Positions 26,159 through 35,061 of a stretch of 64,000 bases of DNA are shown piece after piece. The DNA is from Aliarcobacter sp. (GTDB lineage: Bacteria > Campylobacterota > Campylobacteria > Campylobacterales > Arcobacteraceae), in the NCBI GenBank assembly GCA_028688995.1, contig JAQTXB010000003.1, forward strand, positions 204,000 through 267,999, read 5' to 3'. How positions within the stretch are numbered: position 1 is the first letter of the stretch; the number at the start of each line of letters is the position of its first letter. The notes beneath the pieces were generated by a model. That model searched no databases, was not told the origin of the DNA, and was given only the letters and a program-made list of their open reading frames with translations. The position numbers and the translations under genes are program-made.

Positions 26159-28015
26159 CTAATAATTATCTTTGTCTGTACCTTTTAGTAGGTCACTTGT
26201 AAATCTTATAACTTTATTTCTTCCAGTCTCTTTTGCTTTATAAAGACATAAATCAGCATATTTAATACATTTCCAAATTTGGTCAGTATCAAGTGGAAAG
26301 AATGCATATCCAATACTTACAGTTTTACTAAATGAATCATTATTAAATGTAAATACAAGTTTTGCAAACTCTTCATTTATTTTTGTTGCTAATTCATTTG
26401 CACTCTCAGGAGTTGGATTTTTCATGATAATTAAAAACTCTTCTCCACCAAATCTAATGATAAACTCATTTTCACTAATTGAGTCTTTCATTGTCATTGA
26501 AAGTTTTTGTAAAATTGCATCACCAGCATCATGCCCATAAGTATCATTTACCATTTTAAAGTAGTCAATATCTAAGAACATAATTGCATAAGTTGTCCCT
26601 TTTGCTAATTCATGGTGCATTTTTTTATCAATAAATTCATCTAAATATTTTCTATTGTAAAGACCTGTTAATCCATCAACTAAGTTTCTTTCCCTTAGAA
26701 CATCCATTAACATTCTACTTTCTAAAATAGGTTTTGTCTCTTCAAGATATTTTTTAATTATTCCAATTTGATATTTAATATGTTTTAAACACTCTTTATC
26801 TTGGCATAAAATGTGAACAGTTACACTTTTTTGTTCATTTATTAAAAATGGAATACAAATATAATCAGTACAATTCTTACAAGTTGCAACTCTACAAATT
26901 TCAGGGAAATTTTCAGATAAAACAACAGTATCTGTTCTTTCTGCTCTACATCCTTCTTTTACATTTCTTAAAACTGAACAACAAGGTTTTGTATCTTTTG
27001 TAGAAAAAATTATACTTCTTTCATCTTTTACTAAATCATTTTCAAAAATATAAAAGGCTTTAATATGTAATTTATCTTTTAATACTTGAACTAATCTGTA
27101 ATAAATATCATCTTTTGTTAAATCAGTCTCTATTGTTTTTTTGTAATTATAGATTTCAGAAATATCTTCAATAATCTCTTTTGCTGTTAATAACTTATCA
27201 TTATTTACATTTGATGCTCTATTATGAACAAAGGCTGTTAGATTTTTCTCAATTCCAGTTAAAACAGTTTCAAGTTTTTCTATAAGTTCATTTAACCATA
27301 AAGAAGCTTCTTTATCCTCTTTTAAAACACCTTCTTTTGCACGTACTGAATAATCACCATCGTGAACTTGTTTTAAAACTTCAGTTATTGCATCAAATGA
27401 ACTTGTATATGGTTTTATTTTTCTACTAATATAAATTAATATAAAAATTAAGAAAAGAGAGATAATTGCTATTACATTTAGTAAAATTGCAATACTTGAA
27501 ATTCTGTCGTCCTGAATATCGAATTTTAAAGAAATAGCACCTAATACTTGACCCTCTTTTGCATCATGGCAAGATAAACAATTTGGTTTATCTAGTGCTG
27601 ATGCTGTGTAAGGAATAGTAATTCTTAAAGATGCATCTCTTAATGATTCATTGATAATAACTTTTTCTACCCCTGTTACTAAAACTTCTTCATCAACAGA
27701 ATCCCTTGGAGTTTCATTACCTAAATTAGATTTACCAAACTGTTCACTAACAGCTTTTGATCTAATAATCCATAAATCATTTACCTCTTTTAGTTGAGAC
27801 ATACTACTTAAGAAAACGTCTCTTTGATTCATGTTTCCATTAATCATATGAGATGTTAGGGACTTTTTAACTATATCAGCTGTTAAATAAGCTCTTTTCT
27901 TTGCACTATCATAACCTGTTTGCCTAGAACCTAAAGCAACTAGAGCGACTATTACAATAGTTAACACTGTAACCATAGTAAAGATTATAATAGTTATTTT
28001 TTTGTTAGAGTTCAT
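26159..28015 (-). CDS. Membrane diguanylate cyclase with periplasmic c-heme (DUF3365) domain
   Basis: The protein is 618 aa. An N-terminal TM helix (about 7-29) is followed by a periplasmic DUF3365/Tll0287-like domain with c-heme motif CLSCH (146-150). Then come a second TM helix (about 175-198) and a HAMP-like linker. A cytoplasmic GAF-like region rich in Cys follows (CC at about 347, then CRxE, CxxxTCKNC, CQDKEC). The C-terminal GGDEF domain has an intact active site RFGGEEF. It should make cyclic di-GMP in response to a gas, redox or heme-ligand signal. I see no RxxD inhibitory site just before GGEEF. The intracellular Cys cluster may bind a metal or Fe-S centre (inference). Confidence 0.88.
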   Translation of the reverse strand: MNSNKKITIIIFTMVTVLTIVIVALVALGSRQTGYDSAKKRAYLTADIVKKSLTSHMINGNMNQRDVFLSSMSQLKEVNDLWIIRSKAVSEQFGKSNLGNETPRDSVDEEVLVTGVEKVIINESLRDASLRITIPYTASALDKPNCLSCHDAKEGQVLGAISLKFDIQDDRISSIAILLNVIAIISLFLIFILIYISRKIKPYTSSFDAITEVLKQVHDGDYSVRAKEGVLKEDKEASLWLNELIEKLETVLTGIEKNLTAFVHNRASNVNNDKLLTAKEIIEDISEIYNYKKTIETDLTKDDIYYRLVQVLKDKLHIKAFYIFENDLVKDERSIIFSTKDTKPCCSVLRNVKEGCRAERTDTVVLSENFPEICRVATCKNCTDYICIPFLINEQKSVTVHILCQDKECLKHIKYQIGIIKKYLEETKPILESRMLMDVLRERNLVDGLTGLYNRKYLDEFIDKKMHHELAKGTTYAIMFLDIDYFKMVNDTYGHDAGDAILQKLSMTMKDSISENEFIIRFGGEEFLIIMKNPTPESANELATKINEEFAKLVFTFNNDSFSKTVSIGYAFFPLDTDQIWKCIKYADLCLYKAKETGRNKVIRFTSDLLKGTDKDNY

Positions 28016-28158
28016 AAAATAGCCTTTATATATTTATTTAAATTATAATATCATAAAATAATTTTTATGTATAGACTTTTTAAAATAAATTTATAAATTT
28101 TAAAGGCTAAAAACAGCCATAAAATAAGACTTGAAGAATAAAATTATCTTTAAATAAT

Positions 28159-28308
28159 TTATTGTTTTTTAGATTTTATAATATTTCTTGTCATTAATAA
28201 AACAAAAAATAAAGCAATGGATAGATTAATATAAAAGCCTTGCATATTTCCATCTTGAAAAAATGTATATGCTAAGGCAAAAAATACCAGTGAGATTACT
28301 AGACACAC
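28159..28308 (-). CDS. Small two-helix membrane protein (49 aa)
   Basis: A 49-codon frame starts from GTG at 28306-28308, 8 nt after the hisA stop. It encodes two hydrophobic segments (CLVISLVFFALAYTFF and FYINLSIALFFVLLM) ending in a basic tail (RNIIKSKKQ). The composition and positive-inside tail look like a genuine membrane protein. There is no good ribosome-binding site and no ATG before residue 22, so the start is uncertain; it may be translated by coupling to hisA. Function unknown. Confidence 0.5.
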   Translation of the reverse strand: MCLVISLVFFALAYTFFQDGNMQGFYINLSIALFFVLLMTRNIIKSKKQ

Positions 28309-28315
28309 TTTTTTA

Positions 28316-29029
28316 TTACTTTTCTAAAACTTTAAAAGCCTCTTCTAAGTCTAAAGTTCCTTCATAAAAAGCTTTTCCAACAATTACACCTGCAATATTT
28401 CCATTTGCTTTACAATTTATGATGTCATTTATATCTTTAACACCACCACTTGCAATTGTATCAACCTTTGAAGCAAGAGCGATTGATTCTGTAAATTCAA
28501 CATTTACTCCACAAAGCATCCCATCTTTACTTATATCAGTACAAATAATTGCAAGAACACCTGCATTTGCAAACTCTTGAGCTAAATCAGTTGCTTTCAT
28601 AGTTGAAACTTCTGCCCAACCCTCAACAGCAACCATTCCATTCATTGCATCAATTCCAACTGCAATTGGATATTTAGCAGCCATATCTTTTACAAATTGT
28701 GGATTTTTTACAGCAATTGAACCTAAAATTAATCTATCAACCCCAAGTTCAACATACATTTTGATAGTCTCTTCATCTCTAATTCCACCACCAAGTTCGA
28801 TTTTAAGATTACAGTTTTCTCTAATTTTTTTAATTTGTTCTAAGTTTGCTGGTTTCCCTGCAAAAGCACCATTTAAATCTACAATATGAACCCATTTTGA
28901 ACCTAACTCTTCAAATCTTTTAGCAACTTGCCAGGGCTCATCTGAATAGATTTTAGCACTATCCATCAAACCTTTACTTAGTCTTACAGCTTTCCCATCT
29001 TTTAAATCAATCGCTGGTAAAATATCCAT
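28316..29029 (-). CDS. hisA: Phosphoribosylformimino-AICAR ribotide isomerase
   Basis: HisA carries out the Amadori rearrangement (ProFAR to PRFAR) in histidine biosynthesis. At 237 aa it is full length. The first half-barrel begins [15 protein letters not shown] with the catalytic Asp, and the second half has the phosphate-binding [15 protein letters not shown] with the second Asp; IASGGVKD and [11 protein letters not shown] follow. It is 14 nt downstream of the epimerase gene and lies in the same transcription unit as hisH. Confidence 0.96.
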   Translation of the reverse strand: MDILPAIDLKDGKAVRLSKGLMDSAKIYSDEPWQVAKRFEELGSKWVHIVDLNGAFAGKPANLEQIKKIRENCNLKIELGGGIRDEETIKMYVELGVDRLILGSIAVKNPQFVKDMAAKYPIAVGIDAMNGMVAVEGWAEVSTMKATDLAQEFANAGVLAIICTDISKDGMLCGVNVEFTESIALASKVDTIASGGVKDINDIINCKANGNIAGVIVGKAFYEGTLDLEEAFKVLEK

Positions 29030-29042
29030 ATATTAATCCTCG

Positions 29043-29894
29043 TTATTTACATAAATTTTCTATTGTTTCTTCAATGGTTTTAAATTTAAATTCAAAACCT
29101 AAATCTAATAATTTTTTAGGAACTGCACTTTGTCCATCAGTTAAAACACGTGCTCCCTCACTAAAAATAAGATTTAAAACAAATTCTGGAACTGGAAGTA
29201 TAGTAGGTCTTTTTAGTGTTTTTCCTAAAGCAAGGGTTAAACCTTTGTTTGTTGTTGGAACGGGTGCAGTTAAATTAAATATTTCTTCAAAGCAATTTTC
29301 AATAACAAACTTATAAGCACTCATTAAATCATCTAGGTGAATATAAGAAAATGCTTGTTTCCCACTTCCAATAACTCCCCCAAGTCCTAGTTTAAAAGGA
29401 GTAATCATTTTTTGTAAAGCTCCACCATCTTTACCCATAATAATTCCAAATCTAAAAATAGAGACTTTTGTAGTTTCGTTTTTTGCTTTTAAAGCTTCTT
29501 TTTCCCAATCTTGGCATAAAGATGAAAGAAAATCATTTGAAAAAGAACCGTTTTCATCATAAGTAGTTTTATTGTCATAAATACCAACAGCAGATGTTGA
29601 AATAAGAAGTTTTGGTTTATTTTGTACACTATTAATTGCATTTACAATTTTTGAAGTTGTATCAATTCTACTTGAATAAAGAAGTTTTTTGTAAGATTCA
29701 CTCCATCTGTTTATAATGTTTGCACCAGCAAGATTAATAACAATCTCACTTGAATTTAGAACCTCTTCAAGTTTTGATTTATTATTTAAAATTTCCCTTG
29801 AAATAGGAATGATTTTATATCCTAAATCAGAAAAATATTTTGTTAAACTTGTTCCTACAAAACCATTTGCACCTGTAATTGCTATAGTTTTCAT
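29043..29894 (-). CDS. TIGR01777-family NAD(P)-dependent epimerase/oxidoreductase
   Basis: This 283-aa extended short-chain dehydrogenase begins with the nucleotide-binding motif ITGANGFVGTSL. It has the family signature SAVGIYD near residue 105, FRFGIIMGKDGGAL and the C-terminal DUF1731-like end. It resembles the SulA-like/SDR39U1 group whose substrate is not established. It sits between hisH and hisA, but I know of no histidine-pathway role; co-transcription may be incidental. Confidence 0.88.
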   Translation of the reverse strand: MKTIAITGANGFVGTSLTKYFSDLGYKIIPISREILNNKSKLEEVLNSSEIVINLAGANIINRWSESYKKLLYSSRIDTTSKIVNAINSVQNKPKLLISTSAVGIYDNKTTYDENGSFSNDFLSSLCQDWEKEALKAKNETTKVSIFRFGIIMGKDGGALQKMITPFKLGLGGVIGSGKQAFSYIHLDDLMSAYKFVIENCFEEIFNLTAPVPTTNKGLTLALGKTLKRPTILPVPEFVLNLIFSEGARVLTDGQSAVPKKLLDLGFEFKFKTIEETIENLCK

Positions 29895-29904
29895 GGATTA
29901 TCCT

Positions 29905-30513
29905 TTATTTTAAATTTATAAAGTTCTTTAAAATTCTAAGTCCATTATCATGAGATTTTTCAGGGTGTGGTTGGAAACCATAAATATTATCTTTGTTTAC
30001 AGCACTTGTAAATTCATAACCATAAGTTGTTGTTCCTATGATATTTTTTTCACTTGTAACCGCATGAAAAGAGTGAACAAAATATAAATAAGGATTATGT
30101 AAACCCTCAAATAATGGATGCTCTTTATTTACAATTGTATTCCAACCCATGTGAGGAATTTTGAAATCTTCATGCATTTTTGACTTATCAAATTTTATAA
30201 CTTCTCCGTCAATTAAACCTAGACCATCTGTATGTCCAAACTCTTGAGAACTTTCAAATAAAAGTTGCATTCCAAGGCAAATACCAATCATTGGTTTTCC
30301 ACTTTTTGCAAACTCATAAACAGCTTCATTCATACCTGTTTTGATTAAATGCTCCATTGCATCTTTATAAGCTCCAACACCTGGAAGTATAACTCTATTA
30401 AAATTTTTTAAATCTTCAGGATTTTTAACTATAGTTGCTTTTGCATCTATTAATTTACAAGCATTGTAAACACTTGCTAAATTTCCCATGTTGTAATCAA
30501 TAATTCCTATCAC
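29905..30513 (-). CDS. hisH: Imidazole glycerol phosphate synthase glutaminase subunit
   Basis: HisH hydrolyses glutamine and channels ammonia to HisF to form imidazole glycerol phosphate and AICAR. It is 202 aa with class I amidotransferase motifs: oxyanion loop PGVGAY, nucleophile GICLGMQ (Cys about 80) and the His/Glu pair QPHPEKSH near the C-terminus. hisF is not in the window. It is the likely first gene of hisH-epimerase-hisA. Confidence 0.96.
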   Translation of the reverse strand: MIGIIDYNMGNLASVYNACKLIDAKATIVKNPEDLKNFNRVILPGVGAYKDAMEHLIKTGMNEAVYEFAKSGKPMIGICLGMQLLFESSQEFGHTDGLGLIDGEVIKFDKSKMHEDFKIPHMGWNTIVNKEHPLFEGLHNPYLYFVHSFHAVTSEKNIIGTTTYGYEFTSAVNKDNIYGFQPHPEKSHDNGLRILKNFINLK

Positions 30514-30543
30514 TGTGTTCCCTTTAGTAAAAAATAAATTATA

Positions 30544-31116
30544 CTAAAGTTTTGCATCAGCTAGGGTTAAAGAAAATATCACTTGATTATTTTTTTTCTC
30601 AAGAGCCCTTTTGGCTTCCCTAATTGTAGCACCTGTTGTGATTAAATCATCACATAAAATTGTCATTTGATTGGATATATTTGTAAGTTTAAATTTTCTT
30701 GGATTTTTTTGTCTAAATTCCAAATCTTTTCCCGCATATTTGACTATATTCGAAGCTTTTAAACAGTTATATTTTGGAGTGATAAATTGTGATTTTAGAT
30801 GTTTTGCAAGAATAGCAGTATGGGAAAAATCATGTCGTGTGTGGTCATCAATTGGAATTGCAAAAACTTGGTTTGAAAAAGTGAAATTTTGAGCAAATTT
30901 AGCAAAAGATAGTTTTGCCAGGATATTAAAAACTCTATCTCCATGAAAATAGTATTTTGAAGAGATTAAATCTTCAAGTTCTGAAAGAGTATAAAAAGAG
31001 TAGTTGAAAAATCCATCTTCTATTTCTCTTTTGTGGAAAGAGGGGATTAAAAGATTATTTTGACAATCTTTACAAATAATTTCAAATGATAGGTTTTTAC
31101 AGGTTAGGCACAACAT
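30544..31116 (-). CDS. ComF-family phosphoribosyltransferase-like protein
   Basis: This 190-aa protein has an N-terminal zinc-finger-like pair (CLTC...CKDC) and a C-terminal PRTase domain with the PRPP-binding loop ILCDDLITTGATI. ComF proteins take part in DNA uptake in competent bacteria, probably in ssDNA handling. No other competence genes are nearby. It lies 30 nt upstream of hisH on the same strand. The stretch upstream contains hairpin-forming repeats. Confidence 0.82.
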   Translation of the reverse strand: MLCLTCKNLSFEIICKDCQNNLLIPSFHKREIEDGFFNYSFYTLSELEDLISSKYYFHGDRVFNILAKLSFAKFAQNFTFSNQVFAIPIDDHTRHDFSHTAILAKHLKSQFITPKYNCLKASNIVKYAGKDLEFRQKNPRKFKLTNISNQMTILCDDLITTGATIREAKRALEKKNNQVIFSLTLADAKL

Positions 31117-31196
31117 GAAAATAATAATATCATAAATTATATATTCTTTTCTTTTTAGTAAAGAAAAGAACCAAAAGAAAAGCGTTCGCAGGGATT

Positions 31197-31314
31197 CAAA
31201 ATAGCTAAAAAATATATCTAAATTCTAAAATTTGAAAACTCGGTTCCGTTCCTCCACCTCAAACAGTTCAAATTTCTTTACGAATTTAGATAGATTTTTC
31301 TTTACGCTATTTTG
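31197..31314. repeat. Imperfect long inverted repeat element
   Basis: Arms of about 45-50 nt starting CAAAATAGC (31197-31205) and ending GCTATTTTG (31306-31314) pair imperfectly, sharing the inner blocks ATCTAAATTC and AATTTGAA. The central loop is about 25 nt and relatively GC-rich for this DNA. A further small hairpin (CTTTTCTTT / AAAGAAAAG, about 31146-31168) precedes it. The layout resembles dispersed non-coding intergenic repeats; copies elsewhere in the genome cannot be seen here. Confidence 0.55.
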
Positions 31315-31327
31315 AAAATGCTCACAT

Positions 31328-31357
31328 TTAAGAGTGTAGTTCAGATTTTGATATAAT
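31328..31357 (+). promoter_or_regulatory. Promoter upstream of the zinc-ribbon protein
   Basis: TATAAT at 31352-31357 is a perfect -10. TTAAGA at 31328-31333 is a weak -35 with 18 nt spacing. It lies 24 nt before the ATG at 31382, leaving a short 5' UTR that contains GAAGGAAG. Confidence 0.5.
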
Positions 31358-31381
31358 GGCTAAATTATTAGAAGGAAGTCT

Positions 31382-31786
31382 ATGGATATTACAATAATTG
31401 GAACAGCCTTTTCACATTTAAAAACATCAATGGATATTGCAAAACTTATTAGCGATAGTGCTAGTTCTTTAAGTGAAGCAGAAACAAAATTGAAATTGGC
31501 AGAATTGATTAGTTCTTTAGCAGATTTAAAAATGGAATTAGCAGATATTAAAGTGGATTTAATTGGTAAAGATGATGTGATTAGAGAATTAAAGAATAAA
31601 ATTGAAGAAAAAGAATCCTTGCTTTTTGATGGTAAGTTTTATTTAAAAGAAGGTGATAAAATACCATTCTGCCCAACTTGTTGGGAATCAAATAAAAAAG
31701 CAATTCATTTAATATTTAAAAATTATCAATCTTTTGGAAAATGTCAAGAGTGTGAAGTATGTAAAACAAAATATTCTGTAGAATAA
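31382..31786 (+). CDS. Small coiled-coil zinc-ribbon protein of unknown function
   Basis: The protein is 134 aa. Residues about 25-80 are alpha-helical with heptad-like Leu spacing (AELISSLADLKMELADIKVDL...IRELKNKIEEKESLL), a likely coiled coil. The C-terminus has CPTCWE, then CQECEVCKTKYSVE, which can form a zinc ribbon. No catalytic motif is evident. It stands alone between two hairpin-rich intergenic elements and is convergent with lepA. Possibly regulatory or a structural oligomer; I do not recognise it more precisely. Confidence 0.75.
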   Translation: MDITIIGTAFSHLKTSMDIAKLISDSASSLSEAETKLKLAELISSLADLKMELADIKVDLIGKDDVIRELKNKIEEKESLLFDGKFYLKEGDKIPFCPTCWESNKKAIHLIFKNYQSFGKCQECEVCKTKYSVE

Positions 31787-31802
31787 TAAAGATAATAAAT
31801 AG

Positions 31803-31925
31803 GTTTTGAAAATAGAGTTTTAGATTTTGAGTGAAGTTCAAGGAAAAGAGAGAATTTAAAGCGCAGCGTACTATAAGTACGTGAGCATTTAAATTATTGA
31901 TTTGACGCAGAAATTCGCCAAAAGA
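31803..31925. repeat. Hairpin-forming intergenic element between zinc-ribbon gene and lepA
   Basis: The centre is a perfect stem CGTACT-ATA-AGTACG, nested within AATTTAAA...ATTTAAATT. Looser outer complementarity joins the flanks (TTTTGAGTGAAGTTC with GAAATTCGCCAAAAG). The convergent location suggests a bidirectional 3'-end structure; the layered symmetry and GC content also fit a dispersed repeat. Confidence 0.5.
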
Positions 31926-31930
31926 TGAAA

Positions 31931-33718
31931 TTATATTTTTAAAACTGCCATGAATGCTTCTTGAGGTACATTAACCTTTCCAATTGCTTTCATTCTTTTT
32001 TTACCAGCTTTTTGTTTTTCTAGTAATTTTCTTTTTCTTGTAATATCCCCACCGTAACATTTTGCAGTAACGTTTTTACCTGTTGATTTTACAGTTTCTC
32101 TTGCAATTACATTGTTTCCAATACTTGCTTGAATTGCTACTTCAAAAAGTTGTCTTGGAATTAGCTCTTTTAGGGCTTTGATAAATTCTCTTCCTTTTGT
32201 AAGTGCTTTATTTTCAGGTACGATAATTGAAAGTGCATCGACAACTTCACCAGCAACTTTAATATCAAGTTTTTGTAAAACACCTGGTCTAAATCCAATT
32301 GGTTCATAATCAAAAGAAGCATAACCTTTTGTTGTTGATTTTAATTTATCATAAAAATCCATTACAATTTCATTCATTGGAATATCATAATCAAGTAAAA
32401 CTCTTTTTCCAATATAATCCATTTTATTTTGTACAGCTCTTTTGTCATTTAGAAGTTTGATAACATTTCCCAAAAATTCATCAGGCACTAAAATTGTAGC
32501 TTTTACATAAGGTTCAAAAATTGTATCTATGTAGTTTGGCGCTGGTAATTCACTTGGATTTTGAATCGAAATTCTTGTTCCATCAGTTTTTAAAATTTCA
32601 TAAATAACAGTTGGTGCAGTTGCAATTAAATCTAAGTCAAATTCACGTTCTAGTCTTTCTTTGATTACTTCCATATGAAGCATTCCTAAAAATCCTGTTC
32701 TAAATCCACTTCCAAGAGCAGCTGAACTTTCTGGTTCAAATGAGATTGAACTATCGTTTAATTGAAGTTTATTTAATGCATCTCTTAAATCTTCAAATTT
32801 ATCTGTTTCAATTGGATAAATTCCTGCAAATACAAATGGTTTTGCTGGTTCAAATCCATCAATAACTTCAGCAGTTGGTTTTTTTGCATCAGTTATCGTA
32901 TCACCAACGGCAATACTATTTACAGTTTTAAGTCCTAAAACAACGATTCCAATTTCACCTGTTTCAATAACATCAGTTTTTGTTGGTTTTCTAGGATGTG
33001 GATACATTAAACTAAGAACTTGATGTTCCTCTTTTGTATTCATCATTCTAAGCATTTGACCTTTTTTGATACTTCCATCATAAACTCTAACAAGTGCTAA
33101 TGCTCCTAAATAGTTATCAAACCAAGAGTCATAAATTAAAGCTTTTGTTGGGGCATCTGTATCACCAACTGGTGAAGGAACTCTATCAACGATAGCATCA
33201 ATTAAAGCTTTTACACCTTGACCTGTTTTTGCACTAATTAAGTTGCTTTCTGTACAATCAATTCCAATAGCTTCTTCAACTTCTTCTAAAACTCTATCTG
33301 GATCTGCACTTGGTAAATCAATTTTATTTACAACAGGAAGAATCTCTAAGTCATTTTCCATTGCAATATAAACATTTGCAATAGTCTGCGCTTCAACACC
33401 TTGTGTTGCATCAATAATTAAAAGTGCACCATCTGAAGATGCAAGTGAACGGCTTACTTCATAAGAGAAGTCAACATGGCCTGGAGTATCAATCAGATTT
33501 AAAATATAAGCTTGTCCATCTTTTACATAATTAAGTCTTACACTTTGAGCCTTAATTGTAATCCCTCTTTCTTGTTCAATGTCCATTGTATCCATCATTT
33601 GTGCAGATAAATCTCTTTCTGCTACAGCTCCACACTCTTGAATAATTCTATCGGCAAGTGTTGATTTTCCATGGTCAATATGAGCAATAATACTAAAGTT
33701 TCTAATATTTTTTTGCAA
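31931..33718 (-). CDS. lepA: Elongation factor 4 (back-translocating GTPase)
   Basis: The protein is 595 aa, the usual length. GTPase motifs are AHIDHGKST (G1), RGIT (G2), DTPGH (G3) and NKID (G4). EF-G-like domains and the LepA-specific C-terminal domain ([27 protein letters not shown]) follow. LepA binds ribosomes at the membrane and helps under stress or in initiation. It is monocistronic here; ompA lies 141 bp upstream with its own terminator. Confidence 0.98.
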   Translation of the reverse strand: MQKNIRNFSIIAHIDHGKSTLADRIIQECGAVAERDLSAQMMDTMDIEQERGITIKAQSVRLNYVKDGQAYILNLIDTPGHVDFSYEVSRSLASSDGALLIIDATQGVEAQTIANVYIAMENDLEILPVVNKIDLPSADPDRVLEEVEEAIGIDCTESNLISAKTGQGVKALIDAIVDRVPSPVGDTDAPTKALIYDSWFDNYLGALALVRVYDGSIKKGQMLRMMNTKEEHQVLSLMYPHPRKPTKTDVIETGEIGIVVLGLKTVNSIAVGDTITDAKKPTAEVIDGFEPAKPFVFAGIYPIETDKFEDLRDALNKLQLNDSSISFEPESSAALGSGFRTGFLGMLHMEVIKERLEREFDLDLIATAPTVIYEILKTDGTRISIQNPSELPAPNYIDTIFEPYVKATILVPDEFLGNVIKLLNDKRAVQNKMDYIGKRVLLDYDIPMNEIVMDFYDKLKSTTKGYASFDYEPIGFRPGVLQKLDIKVAGEVVDALSIIVPENKALTKGREFIKALKELIPRQLFEVAIQASIGNNVIARETVKSTGKNVTAKCYGGDITRKRKLLEKQKAGKKRMKAIGKVNVPQEAFMAVLKI

Positions 33719-33818
33719 GGGTTATTCCTATCATTTGTTATTGTTTTATTTATTATATCGCGATTGTATCTAAAGTTATGTAAGTTTATAGTTAAATGGG
33801 AATTTGTAGAAATTTTAT

Positions 33819-33851
33819 AAAAAAAGATTTAGAGTTTTAACTCTAAATCTT
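33819..33851 (-). terminator. Rho-independent terminator of the first OmpA gene
   Basis: A 13-bp stem (33824-33836 / 33839-33851) is followed on the minus strand by a run of T residues (complement of 33819-33823), starting 8 nt after the ompA stop. Confidence 0.85.
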
Positions 33852-33859
33852 AGGAGTGA

Positions 33860-34918
33860 TTATTGATTTAATAAAGCTGTTACTCTTCGATTAAGAGATT
33901 TTCCTTGTTCATTTTCATTTGTAGCAATTGGTTGAGTTTCACCATAACCTATCGCTTTTAATCTTGTCGAGTTAATATTGTATTTTTTTAAAGCATTAAC
34001 TACTGAAATTGCTCTTCTATCTGATAATGTTTGGTTATATGAATCACTTCCTTTTGAATCTGTATGTGCTTCAATCACCGCTGTTAGATTTTTATTATTT
34101 TGCATAATTTTTGCAAATGTTGCAAGTTTTTCATTGTAAGTATTTTTAATTTCTGATGAGTTATTATCAAAATTAATATTTAGATTAATAGTTTCAACAC
34201 AACCATCAGTATTTACTTTTACACCTTTTGTAGTGTTAGGACATTTATCTAATTTATTTATAACACCATCTTGGTCATCATCTTCTGGTGAAACTAAAGT
34301 TTTCTCAACTTTTGGAGCAAGAATTTCTTTTTTTTCTTCATTTACAATAGGAACAGTTGCTTTAATATCATCACTATATTTTTTTCCTAAAGGCATAGCT
34401 AAACCTAATGTATACATTAGGTCATTTTCATTATTTTGTGTTGCTATTAAATGTCTTACATCACTTTTTACAGAAATTCCATAATAAGGAATATCATATC
34501 TTAATCCTAAACCATAATTTAAGATAGCTGAATCTTTGTGTTCAAAGGCTTCATGTGTAACATCTTGATAACCAAGACCAGCTAATGCGTAAGCTGAAAG
34601 TTTTTCATTTAAAGGGAAGTTTTTTACAGCATTTAAAAATAGTCTATTTACATGAGTACTTCCAGTTGAATCTTTATATTTAAGATTATCACTTCGTAGA
34701 TAAGCAACTTCAATTTGATCAATAAAAGTATCATCTAAATTTTTACCAAGAGAAATTCCAGCATTAAAATAATTTTTATCATCTAAACCTGCTTTGCTAT
34801 CTGTTAAAATACCTGCTGCAAAAGGAGTGATTTCATAACTATATTCTTTACTTGGATTACTAGCAGCAAATAATATCATAGTGGATAATAGGGAACTTAC
34901 TAAAATTTTTTTCATCAT
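33860..34918 (-). CDS. OmpA-family outer-membrane protein, copy 1
   Basis: The protein is 352 aa with a signal peptide (about 1-19), an OmpA-like beta-barrel of about 170 residues, a thrombospondin-type-3-like Ca2+-binding linker (DDDQDGVINKLDKCPNT) and a C-terminal OmpA/MotB peptidoglycan-binding domain (EAHTDSKGSDSYNQTLSDRRA). It anchors the outer membrane to peptidoglycan. It is a tandem paralogue of the next gene upstream, each with its own terminator. Confidence 0.93.
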   Translation of the reverse strand: MMKKILVSSLLSTMILFAASNPSKEYSYEITPFAAGILTDSKAGLDDKNYFNAGISLGKNLDDTFIDQIEVAYLRSDNLKYKDSTGSTHVNRLFLNAVKNFPLNEKLSAYALAGLGYQDVTHEAFEHKDSAILNYGLGLRYDIPYYGISVKSDVRHLIATQNNENDLMYTLGLAMPLGKKYSDDIKATVPIVNEEKKEILAPKVEKTLVSPEDDDQDGVINKLDKCPNTTKGVKVNTDGCVETINLNINFDNNSSEIKNTYNEKLATFAKIMQNNKNLTAVIEAHTDSKGSDSYNQTLSDRRAISVVNALKKYNINSTRLKAIGYGETQPIATNENEQGKSLNRRVTALLNQ

Positions 34919-35002
34919 TTTTCCTTATAATAAATAATTTTATTTATTATAACATAAAAATAATTTAAATTATTAAATAAAACATATTATTTTATTTTGG
35001 AA

Positions 35003-35036
35003 TAAAAAAAAGGGTTGAGATTACTCTCAACCCTTT
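35003..35036 (-). terminator. Rho-independent terminator of the second OmpA gene
   Basis: An 11-bp GC-containing stem (35010-35020 / 35025-35035) with loop TTAC is followed on the minus strand by a T-run of about eight. It is the most canonical terminator in the window. Confidence 0.9.
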
Positions 35037-35061
35037 TCAAAGAAAAATAATTTTAAAAAAA

